A stretch of DNA of 64,000 nucleotides from Cardiocondyla obscurior (taxonomy: Eukaryota > Arthropoda > Insecta > Hymenoptera > Formicidae): positions 2,728,001 to 2,792,000 of the forward strand of contig NC_091880.1 of assembly GCF_019399895.1 (NCBI RefSeq). Direction: 5' to 3'. Below the pieces are notes generated by a model that was not told the DNA's origin, searched no databases, and was given only the letters and a program-made list of their open reading frames with translations. The position numbers and the translations under genes are program-made. Position 1 is the stretch's first letter, and each line of letters starts with the position of its first letter. Below are positions 1 through 12,100 of this stretch, piece by piece.

Positions 1-49
1 TGTACAAAGTGCGATCTATGTCTGAGGCAAATGACGACAGAACAATTAC

Positions 50-175
50 AGTGACTGTCTGTTGGTCTTTGTAGTATCGGGATACCAGATTGACGATAAG
101 ACCGAGGCAAGGACGGAGTACGTCTGAGCGACCCGTGCGGTTGACTCGTAGTCTGATGCAAATTTTCCGTACTAC
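50..175 (-). CDS. chb: CLASP coding exon 13 (SxIP linker)
   Basis: The acceptor at GAAG (177-176) is the one that keeps phase with exon 12 and gives GSTENLHQTTSQ, SLRRTPSLPRSYRQSGIP and LQRPTDS. SGIP (bases 78-89), flanked by Arg and Pro, is an EB1-binding SxIP motif. The donor GTAATT at 49-44 is weak, so the left end is approximate. The gene continues off the window. Confidence 0.8.
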
Positions 176-3100
176 CTTCATATGTTTAATGTAAAGAAGA
201 GAAGTCGCAAAGCAGCATGAAAACAAAGTGACAAATCTTTTATATTAAGATCGCAACACGAGTAACATCAATATATTCAATTTCAACGTAACCCGTTTTA
301 ATGGCGCGATTTATCGAGATAATATACAAGCAAAAAGTGTTTACCTGCCGCGCTCATTACAGGCCTAGCTGTACGCGGACTGACACTCGACGATCTTGCA
401 TTAGCCACGATATTTAAACTGTTACTGCTGCCACTATTACTGAGAGACATTAATGAGCGTTTGTACGATGCATCCAAGGTATTAAGTAGTATCTCAGCCT
501 GCTCTGGAAAGTGATTTTTAAATGCCCAGTACGATCTGAAAAAAAAAAAACAATAAAATTAATAACATTATTAAATTGATTTCGTCGTAAATAAGATAAG
601 CCAACATTAGAACGCATCGAGATGTAAGAGACCACTCACTTTCTGGCGAAAGCTCGCGCTTCCGAATCGGAATCCGCAATACCCTTCTTAAGCGCTTCCG
701 GTAATGTTGTTATGTGCTTCTGTAATATCTGCGCAGGCCAGGTTTGCAGAATTAAAGCCAGATATTCCCAAGATGCTCTGCGAATATCTTTGCTTTTGTT
801 GCTCACGCACGATATTATAATAGGCACATATCGACTACAGTGGGTATTTTGAAGGATAAACCGAACTGCCACCGCACCGGCTGACGCCACGACCTAGTTA
901 CCATGAAAATGGCAAGTGTAATTAAATTCTTCTATGGAGTAAAATTCTATGACGTGTAAATGCTCGCAGCACGTAATTATACGTAAAGATACGTAATTAA
1001 ACTTGAATGCGGTGATTTGGATGATAATAGAATCTAAATGTAGCATAGATCTGGTAGTGTGACTTACCTTGGCACTATTCTGTATGAGGTTCATTAACGT
1101 GAGCAAAACAGCTTCGCCAAAACTGGCAAATTTGATCTTCAGGCTCTGACTCAGAAAAGCGAGAGTTATACAGGCCTCTCGCGCTACTTGGGATCTAAGG
1201 TCGGTGCACGCCTGCTCAAACGGTCGCTGCACGTTCTTTAGGCACTCGTGGAAATTTTCGTAATTAGTGCCACCCGCGAGTACAATAGCTCTCAACTTTC
1301 TCATCTAAAAAAGAAAAAAGGTAAAAGACAACTGACATAAAAATTCAGTCCGTTCGTGGAAGGAGGGGGGAAGAAGATAGTCTTGTTTTCTCGCAGATAC
1401 ATACGCTATCCATTCTCAGCTTCCAGTCCTTTTTATCGTCTCCCACAGTATCTTTAATAATCTTCATCTGTTCTTCGAGATCCTTTGCCGAGAATAAATT
1501 GACAGTAGGCACGTCCTCGAACGAAGTAATAAAACATTCCTCGTCGACGGCTCCGGCTTGCGCTGAAGTAATGATAGTTTTCTTTATATTCGCTTCAATG
1601 TGAACACACTCGTACGCCATACGTGTACGGTAAAAAAAAAAATTGTTTCTAAAAACTGTACTTATCATGCTTAATATTGTCCATAATTACGATACTAATT
1701 CTAAAAGTTACACAGACTGTTGTGAACAGTGCCCAAGCGATCACGAAATACATTAGAAATTAAACACGATGACGCTGTTGCATATGATAATTAATAAGTA
1801 CTATGTGTAGTTACATTACGTCAAGTTATAGATGAGAAGCATATGAGCTGATTGAGAAGCAATAATGAGCAAGGCATTCATTATCTTAATTGAGGGGAAA
1901 CTATATAATTCACTAATAAACTCCGTATTACAGAATTTATTCGTATTTAAGATCCCGTGTCGTATCGACAGCGCGATTATTTACGTAATTAATTTCTCTC
2001 GACCGAGAATACCTTTAAATTTCGTTCTTTTTTTTTCCAAAATAATTTCTAAAATAGTAATTGCCAATAGTAAAAGTTAAGTATACCTGATGTCGATTTT
2101 ACTGACAGAGTTCTTTTGATGGTCGGTGCCCTTGGAGCAGTGTAGGATGAAGTACCAAAAGGAGCTGTTTCATGCAAGCGAACAGTTAGCGCATTCTCGT
2201 CATCGAATTGCCAACAAACGTTGACCGTTTGCTGTCGAGTTTCTTGGACAATGTATTGTTAAAAAATTTGTAAAAGTAAAAAGCCGCAGTTGCGGTTAAA
2301 ATAAAGCGCGAGTGAAGATTATGGTATTCCACGTGAGCCTCATTTGACGAGAAAACCGGTGCTTCTGTGACACTGAGTCAACCCTGAGTCACGACATTCG
2401 CATACATTTACGGATGAAATATGAAGGTACATCTCAGGTGAAAATACACAAAACAATTGTTCACATAGAAAGCATTTTAACTTATGCAACGTAAGCTGGC
2501 AGCACTAAGTGTATATCGTTCCCGTCGATAGATTTGAACAAAAAATATCAACGTTTAATAATACACCATTCTAACTAAATACGAAATAAATGAAACGAGT
2601 TCTAATCGATTAAACTGAATACATGTGATCAATATAAATTAAAAGTAATTAGCTTCATGAATGTTTAACGTGTACTGCAACTTGCAATTTTCGCATCAAC
2701 AGCTACTAACAATACAATAAAAAAATAAAAAAATAAATTTTAGAAAAACTAGCTTCACTGTTGCTTTGCTCTTGCCATATATCATGCTTAAAAAAAAATT
2801 AAGTAACGTGAATAATGTCTAATTGCAATGACATAAGTCACATATACTAATGACAGTGATTAAAGTAACGATGACGTATATAAATGATTCAGCAATATTC
2901 GATAATACTTCGATATACCTAAGGCAGACGACGGTGTTTTAGCAGGTCCAAATTGACCTCTCTTTGGGAGCATGTTCAGTCTCTTAACAGGAGCCGATTT
3001 GATCTGCAAGATATTTTGATTCAAAACGTTATTTCCATTTAAAAATATGTAAGAAACCTGTCTATGCACTTCTGAATTCTATACTCACCGCTCTATCGAT

Positions 3101-6100
3101 TTCGTCACTGTCTTTGCCAACTGAAACAAAAAGAAAAAAGGAGATCTTTACAATGATGATCCTGACATCTCTCGCAACAATTCCAAAAATAAATAAAAAG
3201 ATTTAAATATTAACAAATTTCTCAAAAAAAAAAGAAAAAAAAAGGAAAGAAAAAAAACATGATACATCTAAAAGTGAAATCATAATCTAAAGAAAGCATT
3301 ATGCTTTACAATACATTAATATTACAATCGTGATAGTTATATCCTCTTTCACGGCAAAACTAATTCATGTACCTAGGTCTGGATAGAGCCAGGGAGGCTT
3401 GTGAATGTCGCAGTGACATCCCCTTGCCCTAGCTCCTGGATGCTTCACTATATTATCCCATTGTAGTATCCAACTGCTGCTCGCGTCCCATAATTTCTTA
3501 TCGATACTAGGATACTTCTTTAATCCCCGATGCACGCAACGGTGCCCGTTCGGTATTAGCATGTCGGTGTCATTCATCGCCATCAATGCGAGCGATAATA
3601 CTTCAGCGAGCACAGCAAGAATAAATTCCTCTACATATCGCAGAAGAATTACAACGACGGTGACATTTTGCCAACATCATTGCGTCATCTTAATAAACCA
3701 GTTGCGAACCAAATGTTTTTTTTTTCACCACTATTCTCACGCTATGAAAAAAAATTTTTTTCTTTCTTTCAATAAATACTGTAGGTCAGAATAATATCGT
3801 CGTAATTAATTTACTGATTCAAGAGTTGAAATATATATTTAATAATTGATATCTTTTAAAAGAAATTCTGAATTACATAATCCTTTCCAGGAGACTAAGA
3901 AGATTCTATTTTCTAAAAATTCTTTCGTTGATCTTTAATCAGAACGGAAGATAAAGCGCAAGTTCTTAGATGTTACGACGATATTTTTACAACGATGCAA
4001 TAAAAAGCCCATTTATCGCGCGCAATTAGTGACGCTATATAAACTGTCGTGTATCGATGGCTAGCGTTTAAATTTACAACTCGTTTCGTCGGCGAATTCT
4101 CGCTAAGCTCACGAAAGTATGTAGACGTCTCGAAATATTGTAGGGAAACTCGCGAGTACGTGCGAACGATGGTGCGCTCAGTGAAAGTAATCTTTAGTTA
4201 CTTCTTCTCTTTTCCCGCGAGTCATCCTCGCGTCGAATTAATTTCCACGTCCTAATTGAGTTCCCGCGAGCATGCGTTATTAATTTGCCACACCGCGCGG
4301 AATCGCTCGTTAGATCGTCTAATCGCGCGTGTTGGACGCGCTTATTTAACGACGATTTATCGGCCGTCGTGTTTCATAGACCTACATTCATAAATGTAAG
4401 ACATTGATCCGAATACCTTCCTACCGTTAAATTTTCTAACGAACCGTCGTTCTAATAGTCACGATTAATTTTAGCTACGGTGGATTTAAAATTAGAAAGA
4501 TCGCGAGGCTGATTAAAAATTCACCCGGCATGTATATGTAAATTCATAAATTCCATCTCGAGAGTTCGCTTTCTCTGACATTACGAATCTTTAATTTATT
4601 GCTATTTTGAGAGAAGAGCTCGATAAAAGATCACGAAACTCCCGTCGTCGCGATATCGCTCGACAAGCCATCCGGAGAAAAGTCATCGTAAATTATTGCA
4701 CCGCACACTGGCAATTTGTGGCAAGCGAAGGAGCAAGCGACAGTTAAGGCACTTTGTGCATCGTTCTGTCAGATTTCAAAATTGTCGACGTAACAGTCCC
4801 TAATATTTGCTCTCGCCTTTCTCGCAAGCGTCGTATTATCAACCACCCGAAGCATTCCTTGCGGTTTTACGCATGCACGCGCTCACGTATTAAGAGGCTC
4901 CGTAATGCTGCCGCGTTTACGACGGGTAAGGATTCCTTCTCTCGCGAAGCGGATTCTTAAGAGTTCGCCGTATTACTCAAGTTTCATTCGAGGCGTTTAA
5001 AAGACTGCAGCTAGCTTAAATCCGTTATCACTTAACTCCTCAAAATAAAAAAAAAAAAATAAAAAAGAAAAAAAAAAGAAAAATAAAGTCCTGTCTATTC
5101 ACGTTCTTTTAAAAATTACCGATACGCTCAAGAGATGTAGAAGAGACGTAAAAATTAGAGACGACGATTTTCCGCGCAAAAGATCCGAGGGTTCTCCACA
5201 GAAACCAGTTCAATGTTCTCCAGCTACTAGTCGCATACCTGCGGCTCGGCATTGCGAGCAACGATCGATAGTCTTACAATTAATCGTCGAACTGTTATTA
5301 CACACGTCGCTAATAATAATACCGGCGGGAATTGTGAATGCGATAGGCACCCGACTCCTCAGCTGGCCATCGGCAGCCGCGATCGCGACCCACTTATCAA
5401 TATCTTCGACACCACCTTCGATATCCCTCGGCGTTCTCCGGTAACAATAAGCGTACATTCACACGCGCGACGTTGCACGTAACGAGATCGGTTAAACGAG
5501 GAAAACCCGTTTTCTCACGTTACAGATAGCCATCGCCGTGCGAGACTTTTCCTCTCGAGTTCCAGCCGTTCATTCAGATCTCCGCGCGTCGTTCATCGAG
5601 CTGCGAACGACGGGTAGCTCTATCGCAGCTGCAGATATTTGCACATACCTCATTTCAGCCTCGAGTGGTCCCCGAGACTTCACTGAGGAAACATACGCGC
5701 GCGTTACTGATCCTAAGCTTAAAAAATTGAAATAAATTCTAGAACTGTCGACTACTGACGTTTCTGCGAAAAAGTGAAACGACGCGATAACGGGCCGAAT
5801 TTATTTGCAAGTGAAACGCGCACTGCAAAACGTTTTAGAATAAAGCGAAGCGTTTAAATAAGAATCACGCCACCGAAGAAATTTACATGCTACTTTTCAA
5901 CTTGGGTGAATTTATCGGTCGATTTAATTTATTTTAAAGACACGCATTATTACGTTTTTTTTAATGAAAGTGACGGAACGAGTTATCTGTTTCTCGAAAT
6001 CACGTAGAGATGATTTTGTGAATTTAAAAAAGAAAAAAAGAAAAAAAAAAGAAAGAAAAATTGTCGCGTTTCCCGGAATCGGTTGCGTCACGCGATCGGC

Positions 6101-9100
6101 CTCTATTACGGACAGGCCGATTACCGCACACGTGCGCGGGTATTTATCGCCGACGTGAATTAGCATTGCCTAGCGGTATAAAAAGGGACGCCGGGACGTG
6201 TATTAAATCGCAAAAACTCAAAGCGGTCTCTCCGTCCGCGCCGTTAGAAACGATGCCGGCTACCGATCGTCGCGCGCGGTTTTCCGCCGCTAATTACGGC
6301 GCAACCGACGATCTTGATTAAAGTCCCGCTTTATATATCCCGAATAAATCGTGACGAGCGAGGTTCTGCCCGGCGATCTCAGGCAGGTTTCTTCGTTTCA
6401 CGCTTCATTATAAGCTGATTTACTTCAAAACAATGTAGAAACGTTCCGGCGCCAAAACCGCGCGCCGCTTCCAAACTGGTTTCGCGTGCGATGGTTATTC
6501 ATTACGGTTTTTTTTTTTTTTCCTTTTTATATTTTTGTTTTCTCCCTTCTTCTCATATGTAAACGGCCAGGACAAGAACGTCCGGGGAGGCTGCGAAATC
6601 CTGTTCCTCGTTTTGCGCAACGTCGCCGTTGCAACGCAGAAATTAACGAGGTTTAAAGACCGTCCGGCGCGAGGCGATCGCGATCTGGCTTTTACGCTCG
6701 AGGTAAAACGGAATAATTAATGGAAAATGCCGATGAGGGCAATTCGATTTCAAAACGCGTCGCTCCCCTTCGTACGCGCGAGAAATCGAGAACGGCCCTC
6801 TTTCCCTCCCCCCCCGGGAGGGGCAAACGAGAAGCCCCTCATTGTATATTACATAATTGAGGTTTCTTCTCTCCGTGCTCACGTAATAAACGTGAGTTTT
6901 ACATTAACAATGCGGCGAATCTAGTTCATCGCGCGGCACGAGAAAGCGCATTAACAATTCCGAAGCTAGCGGCGTTTCGCCGTGTTACTCGTCGAGGAGC
7001 CGCACGCACTTCTACCGATTCCCGGCGGCACGTAGGAAGCCGAAAACTCTTTGTCTCTCCCTGAGACAGGCCCAGAACGTGACACAAATAAATAAAACGG
7101 ATTTTATAAAAGTTCGACGAAGCTAACGTTAAAAAAGTTTCGTGCAGCCGATTTCAATTTTTAGACGCGGAAGACATAGACATTCGAAATTGTAATTTTT
7201 AGGATTATTCTTTCCGGCGTGAGCTTTTCGAGAACTCGCTTACGTGATTCTGGACCACGTCGCGGGAAAACAACGAAGACGCTTCGCCGGTTTTGTTAAA
7301 AAAAAAAAAAAAGAAAAAAATACAAAATTAGATGGTCGCCACGAGATTCTCTCCGGGCGACAGCGTGGCTCTTCGCTCGCATCCCTAACGTATTTATCTC
7401 GGCATTTATTCCCGCACAGCACCGTCTCTCACCGTAGCCTAGGGCACGAGACAATCGGACCTCGCGTAAGCGAGGCCTCGCGCAGCTGCAACTATCACGT
7501 ACGAGCGCTCGTTGTTTGTTTCACAAAGCCCGGCCGTGCACTGACGAGAAGTTACTTCTCCACAGGCCGATCCCGGTGATGGTTGAAACGTCACACCGCG
7601 TCGCGTGATGATAGGTTTCGTCGATAGCATCGGCACAGCACGACACGAAGAGCGAAGGCGATAACGCAACACACGCGTGCACTTATCGTTACAAGTTTGC
7701 CCGCCAAGCAAATACCGTGCTCACCGCCTCGCGAACTGGTCGAGGGACGCTAAGTCGCTCGCTGGCACTGGTTCTGATCACGGTCCACACGGGATAGGCG
7801 AAACGACGCGGATCAAGTGCGGGATCGCGATTTTTCGTTCGCACGTGACGCAAAGAGGAACCCAATCGCCATCGCGCACGTGTCGTCGAAGGGGGAAATA
7901 AAGCGCGAAAGAAAGTGACGAGACGCTACACAATCGCGACGCACGAGGCTTGGACCCACGACGCGGCGTGCACGATCTCTCACGTTGCTAAACGCCGACT
8001 CGCTTGCACCCAGCCAGACCGCCGAGAGTAAGCGCAAAACGCGAGTAAAGCCACCGAGCGAAGAAGGGGAACTTCACTCGGACCTTCCCCTATCGTCGCC
8101 GCCTGTGTTTGGAAGGGGGCTAAAATGCCGCGGGGATGAACGTAGAAATGCACGGTCACCGCCACCGATTTCGGAAAATCGATGCTGATGGCGTTATTGT
8201 GAAGTGTGTCATGGGGGGGGACAAAGCTTACATCCAACGGGGATGGTTGCGTTCCTTTGTCGCGTACAAAATGATAAAATCAAAAATTGTATTCCTTCAC
8301 CTGCGTCGTCGTGGTTGAATTGGTATTTTGATTTAAAAATTAAAAAATTATTCGATACTGTTGTAATATTTATTAGAATTTCTTTTCTTTCACAAAAAAA
8401 TTTATAGTACATGAAAAATTATATTTATAGATTCTTTCTTTTTTATTAAAAATTTCTGTATTTGTGCACGTCGAACGTTGTCGACAGAAAAAAAAAGACT
8501 TACGCGAGTTCGAGATTACGCACTTTATCGCGGCGAAGTAATAATTGAACGCTTCGATTGTCATTGCATTATTTTTCGCGGTAAGAAACGTGGACCATAT
8601 CCCGAGAGCTGATATGTGTGCGAAGACAGTTGATTACGTCTCGCGATCGTTCGCGAAGGGAGACCAAGTTCGATCGGCAAAAAGTTATGAAAGCCAAATT
8701 GTTCCGTCAATAATTGCGGGCTAATTGGCGCGGGATAATTAACGTCGATCTCGCCGACAAGAGTAAGAAAGTCGAAGATGTCGCAATTGCCAGAGTGAAG
8801 CACATGCTCGCGCGTCAAGCTTTCTGCCTTCGTCGATTTGCGCTCACGTGCAAGGATGCAAACCGTACCTCCTGCTTTCGTCCGTGCTTTCCATCGGGCA
8901 GGGGCATTAACGTCCGAAGACGAAATCCGGCCGAGTTTCACCGTCGGGAGGATAAAAGACACCGAGCGATCAAGATCGGACACTGACTAATCGATTTACT
9001 CCGTCGGATCAAAGATACGAAAATGTCATTTGCCGATTCCCAAATGTGGCCAAGGTCGGTCTGGGAAGGATAAATTAACCGCAGCTCATAAAAGTCAACG

Positions 9101-12100
9101 ATTCCTCAACGCACATTAATTATGTCAATTAATTAGAACTACATTGAGTCGGAAATAACAGGAATAAAATAGTAAATGTATGCATGAAAAATAAAGAAAA
9201 AAAAAACACAAAAAAAGACAAACATGGATTTTAAATTCACGCGTTACCTACACGCATTTTATTCCTTACCGAATCGCGATATGTTACTATCTTGAGATAT
9301 TCTGCCTAAATCTTCTTGAGCTTGGGGCTTTGCACGTGAAAGAACAACCGCGAAGAACACGAGCCGGCCGGATTGCGAAAGGATCGACAAATTGACCGCG
9401 ATGGAAACGGGCGAGTGATTGATGCGGTTCGATTCAATTTGCGTGAGTTTTAAATACGCCGGCCCGGTCACGGCAGAGGCGATCGAGGGCGAGGAGGAGA
9501 GAGAAAAGGAAGGAAAGATTAATGCGAATCGCGAAATAAGGTTCGGTTATGTCGTCTCGTAATAAACAAGAAAGGACCGAGGCCCGCCGTGTCGAAATGC
9601 CGCCCTCGTAAATCTGTCGTTAAGCCCGTGCGCGTGTCTTTGATCGCGAAACCGTGTGCGAAACAGCGTTTCGTAAGATTCAGCGTGAAGCTCCGCCGGT
9701 GGATCCTTTGACGAGTTTACTTTTCATCAGTTTCACCTGCCCTCGCGACGGTTCCGCGACGCAGAGGTCTAACGGCATTGAAAGTTATCATTTCAATCGA
9801 TTCAATTCCAAAACTCGTAACCCGGAGTTAATTTCAAATAAGCTTTCGATCCCACCGAGAACTCCGTCGAAGGCAGAAGCCGAGGCGGCTTCTTGATGGT
9901 TTTCGCGGGAGGCGAATGATAAATTATTATCGGCGGAACATCGCATAACCGTTAATTAACGCGCGACGCAATATATTAAGACATAATTAACCGCGAAACC
10001 CAGCCGGCGGCGGCCCGGATCAAGCGGATCGATATGCGATTACAATACTTAACACAACGGCAATTATCGGCAAAATTACGTCCTTGCGCGTATTCCCGGA
10101 CGTAATCATATTTATTTGCATATTTATCTCGCAAATGCATATCGTGTATTCGATCGTTGTGCGTTACATTAAACATTGAAAGCAAAATCTATCAGGTTTA
10201 AATTACACCTAAATTAAATTCAATACCTTCTGAGAAATTCTTTCAAACGATTAAATATTCCGCAAAATTTTTTCTTGATTAAAAAAAAAAAAAAATTCTA
10301 CTGGACTTCAATTGCGCGGCTTTAGGGTCAAGCGACGTTGAACAGTTTAATCATTTGGCGTGATATGAAATACCGGAAGAGCGAATAAACGGCCCCGATC
10401 CGTCGTGGGCTGCGTCACGATTTTCCACAATGTAATATTACCGCGTGTCGTGATATATTTCGCAATTTTTCTAGATAACATCAGGTAAGCCGACGGAAAA
10501 ACTGAGCCAGCGTGCACAGTCGTCTCCCACCGGCGAGTATCATCCTCTCTCTCTCTTTCTCTCTCTCTCTCTCTTGCAATTATGCCTGCATTCGTATGCA
10601 TGATGGAAGCGGTATCGGTAATTACACTTGACGGTATAATTGAGGTACATGCGAACGTACGGCGGCGTGGGTCGAAGGAGCTGTCTTCTGTTCCTTTGCG
10701 AAACCCGCCACCGATGCGATGCCCACCTCTTAGAAATTCAGCACGGATATGCGTTACGGAACGGAGCGTTACGGAAGAACGGGAAAAGAGTCAGAAAATA
10801 TACGACTTCCGGCGAACGGCTCTCGCCGTATTTCCCGACTGAGGGATCTCGTGCCGGGTGTCCTTGGTGAAAGCGAGTTAGTGATTTAATTCGTTGCTAA
10901 TTAGCGCTCGACCATGTGCGTCCGCGAGCTTGCGACGCTTAAAACGCGAGAGATGAAGTTTGCGATATAAAAATTAATCGTGGAACATTGAATGGAAACA
11001 GTCCATTCGAAAATGGTTTAAAAACGTCGACGTTTTCGGTCTTAAAAAATATTTTAATAATTTTAATTTTCTTTTCTTTTCTTTTTTTTGGTAGAATTAA
11101 AGAAATCTTGAAGGAGAAACTGTGTATTTACGGAAAAATGACAGAACTGGCGGTATCTGCATCAAAATGGTACGTCGAAGGCCAATTTATGATGAGCAAT
11201 CGAACTTGATGGCCACTTGCAAGACAGAGATCATTACGGACACTATTATGATGAAAATAAGTCGCCGCTTGAGTTCTGTATTTTTTTTTTTTTTCTTTTT
11301 AACTTTACGTCGTAAAAATAAGACGTATAATTAGGTGCTAAACTAAGAATTCTCCGAACTATCCTCGTCCAGCAAGAAAATAATGATTTGAGTCTCAAAA
11401 ATGCGAAGCAAATTTACAGCATTAATCGTGCGTCAAAGACAGAGATGTGAAAAATTAATGGGCCGGCAAACAAAAACGAATTCGATCGAGAAATTCTCAG
11501 TAGACCTTGGCTGATTTCCTCTTTGCTCCTTTTCCGTCAAATTTTTACTGAGCGAAATATACTTGAAGATATTATTATCAAATTAAAATCTTATCGTCGA
11601 TCGATGCAATCTCAATACAAGCTAATTTATTCGCCTTGAGTCGCGAGTTAAGTTCTGCTGAAAACTTTTCTATCGCACCGAGGTGGAAACGAGAGAGAAA
11701 GATTTCAACGTGACGTACGAAAAGTGCCGGCTCGAAAAATCCAGCGCGTAACATAATACGAGGTCTTGTTTCAGTAAACCGCGCGAACTTGCAAATAAGA
11801 TTTCGAATTAACGAATGTGTTTGTTGCGATAAGATAAGAAGTAGCGCGGTACCATGAGGAGGAATAAAAGAAAAGCCACCGGTCGGTCATAGGTTTTCTG
11901 AGTGGCGTCACGCGGTATGAGATCATCGGCATCGGAAAATGTGAGGCGTTGATTCCTGCGTGCGAGGTATCTGCCGTTAGAGAGACAACGCTAAGAAGAA
12001 TCGCCCACACGGCCTCAACGTCGCAAAGGCAGGCGATAATACCTCGATCGTTACATAATAGCGCGTATACATTGCGTATAATCGCACATAAACGCGCTTA

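Noticed and set aside
8561..8983. 140-codon minus-strand open frame in CLASP intron 5
   Set aside because: No flanking splice sites of the right phase for CLASP, an overlapping 90-codon plus frame, and no family match.
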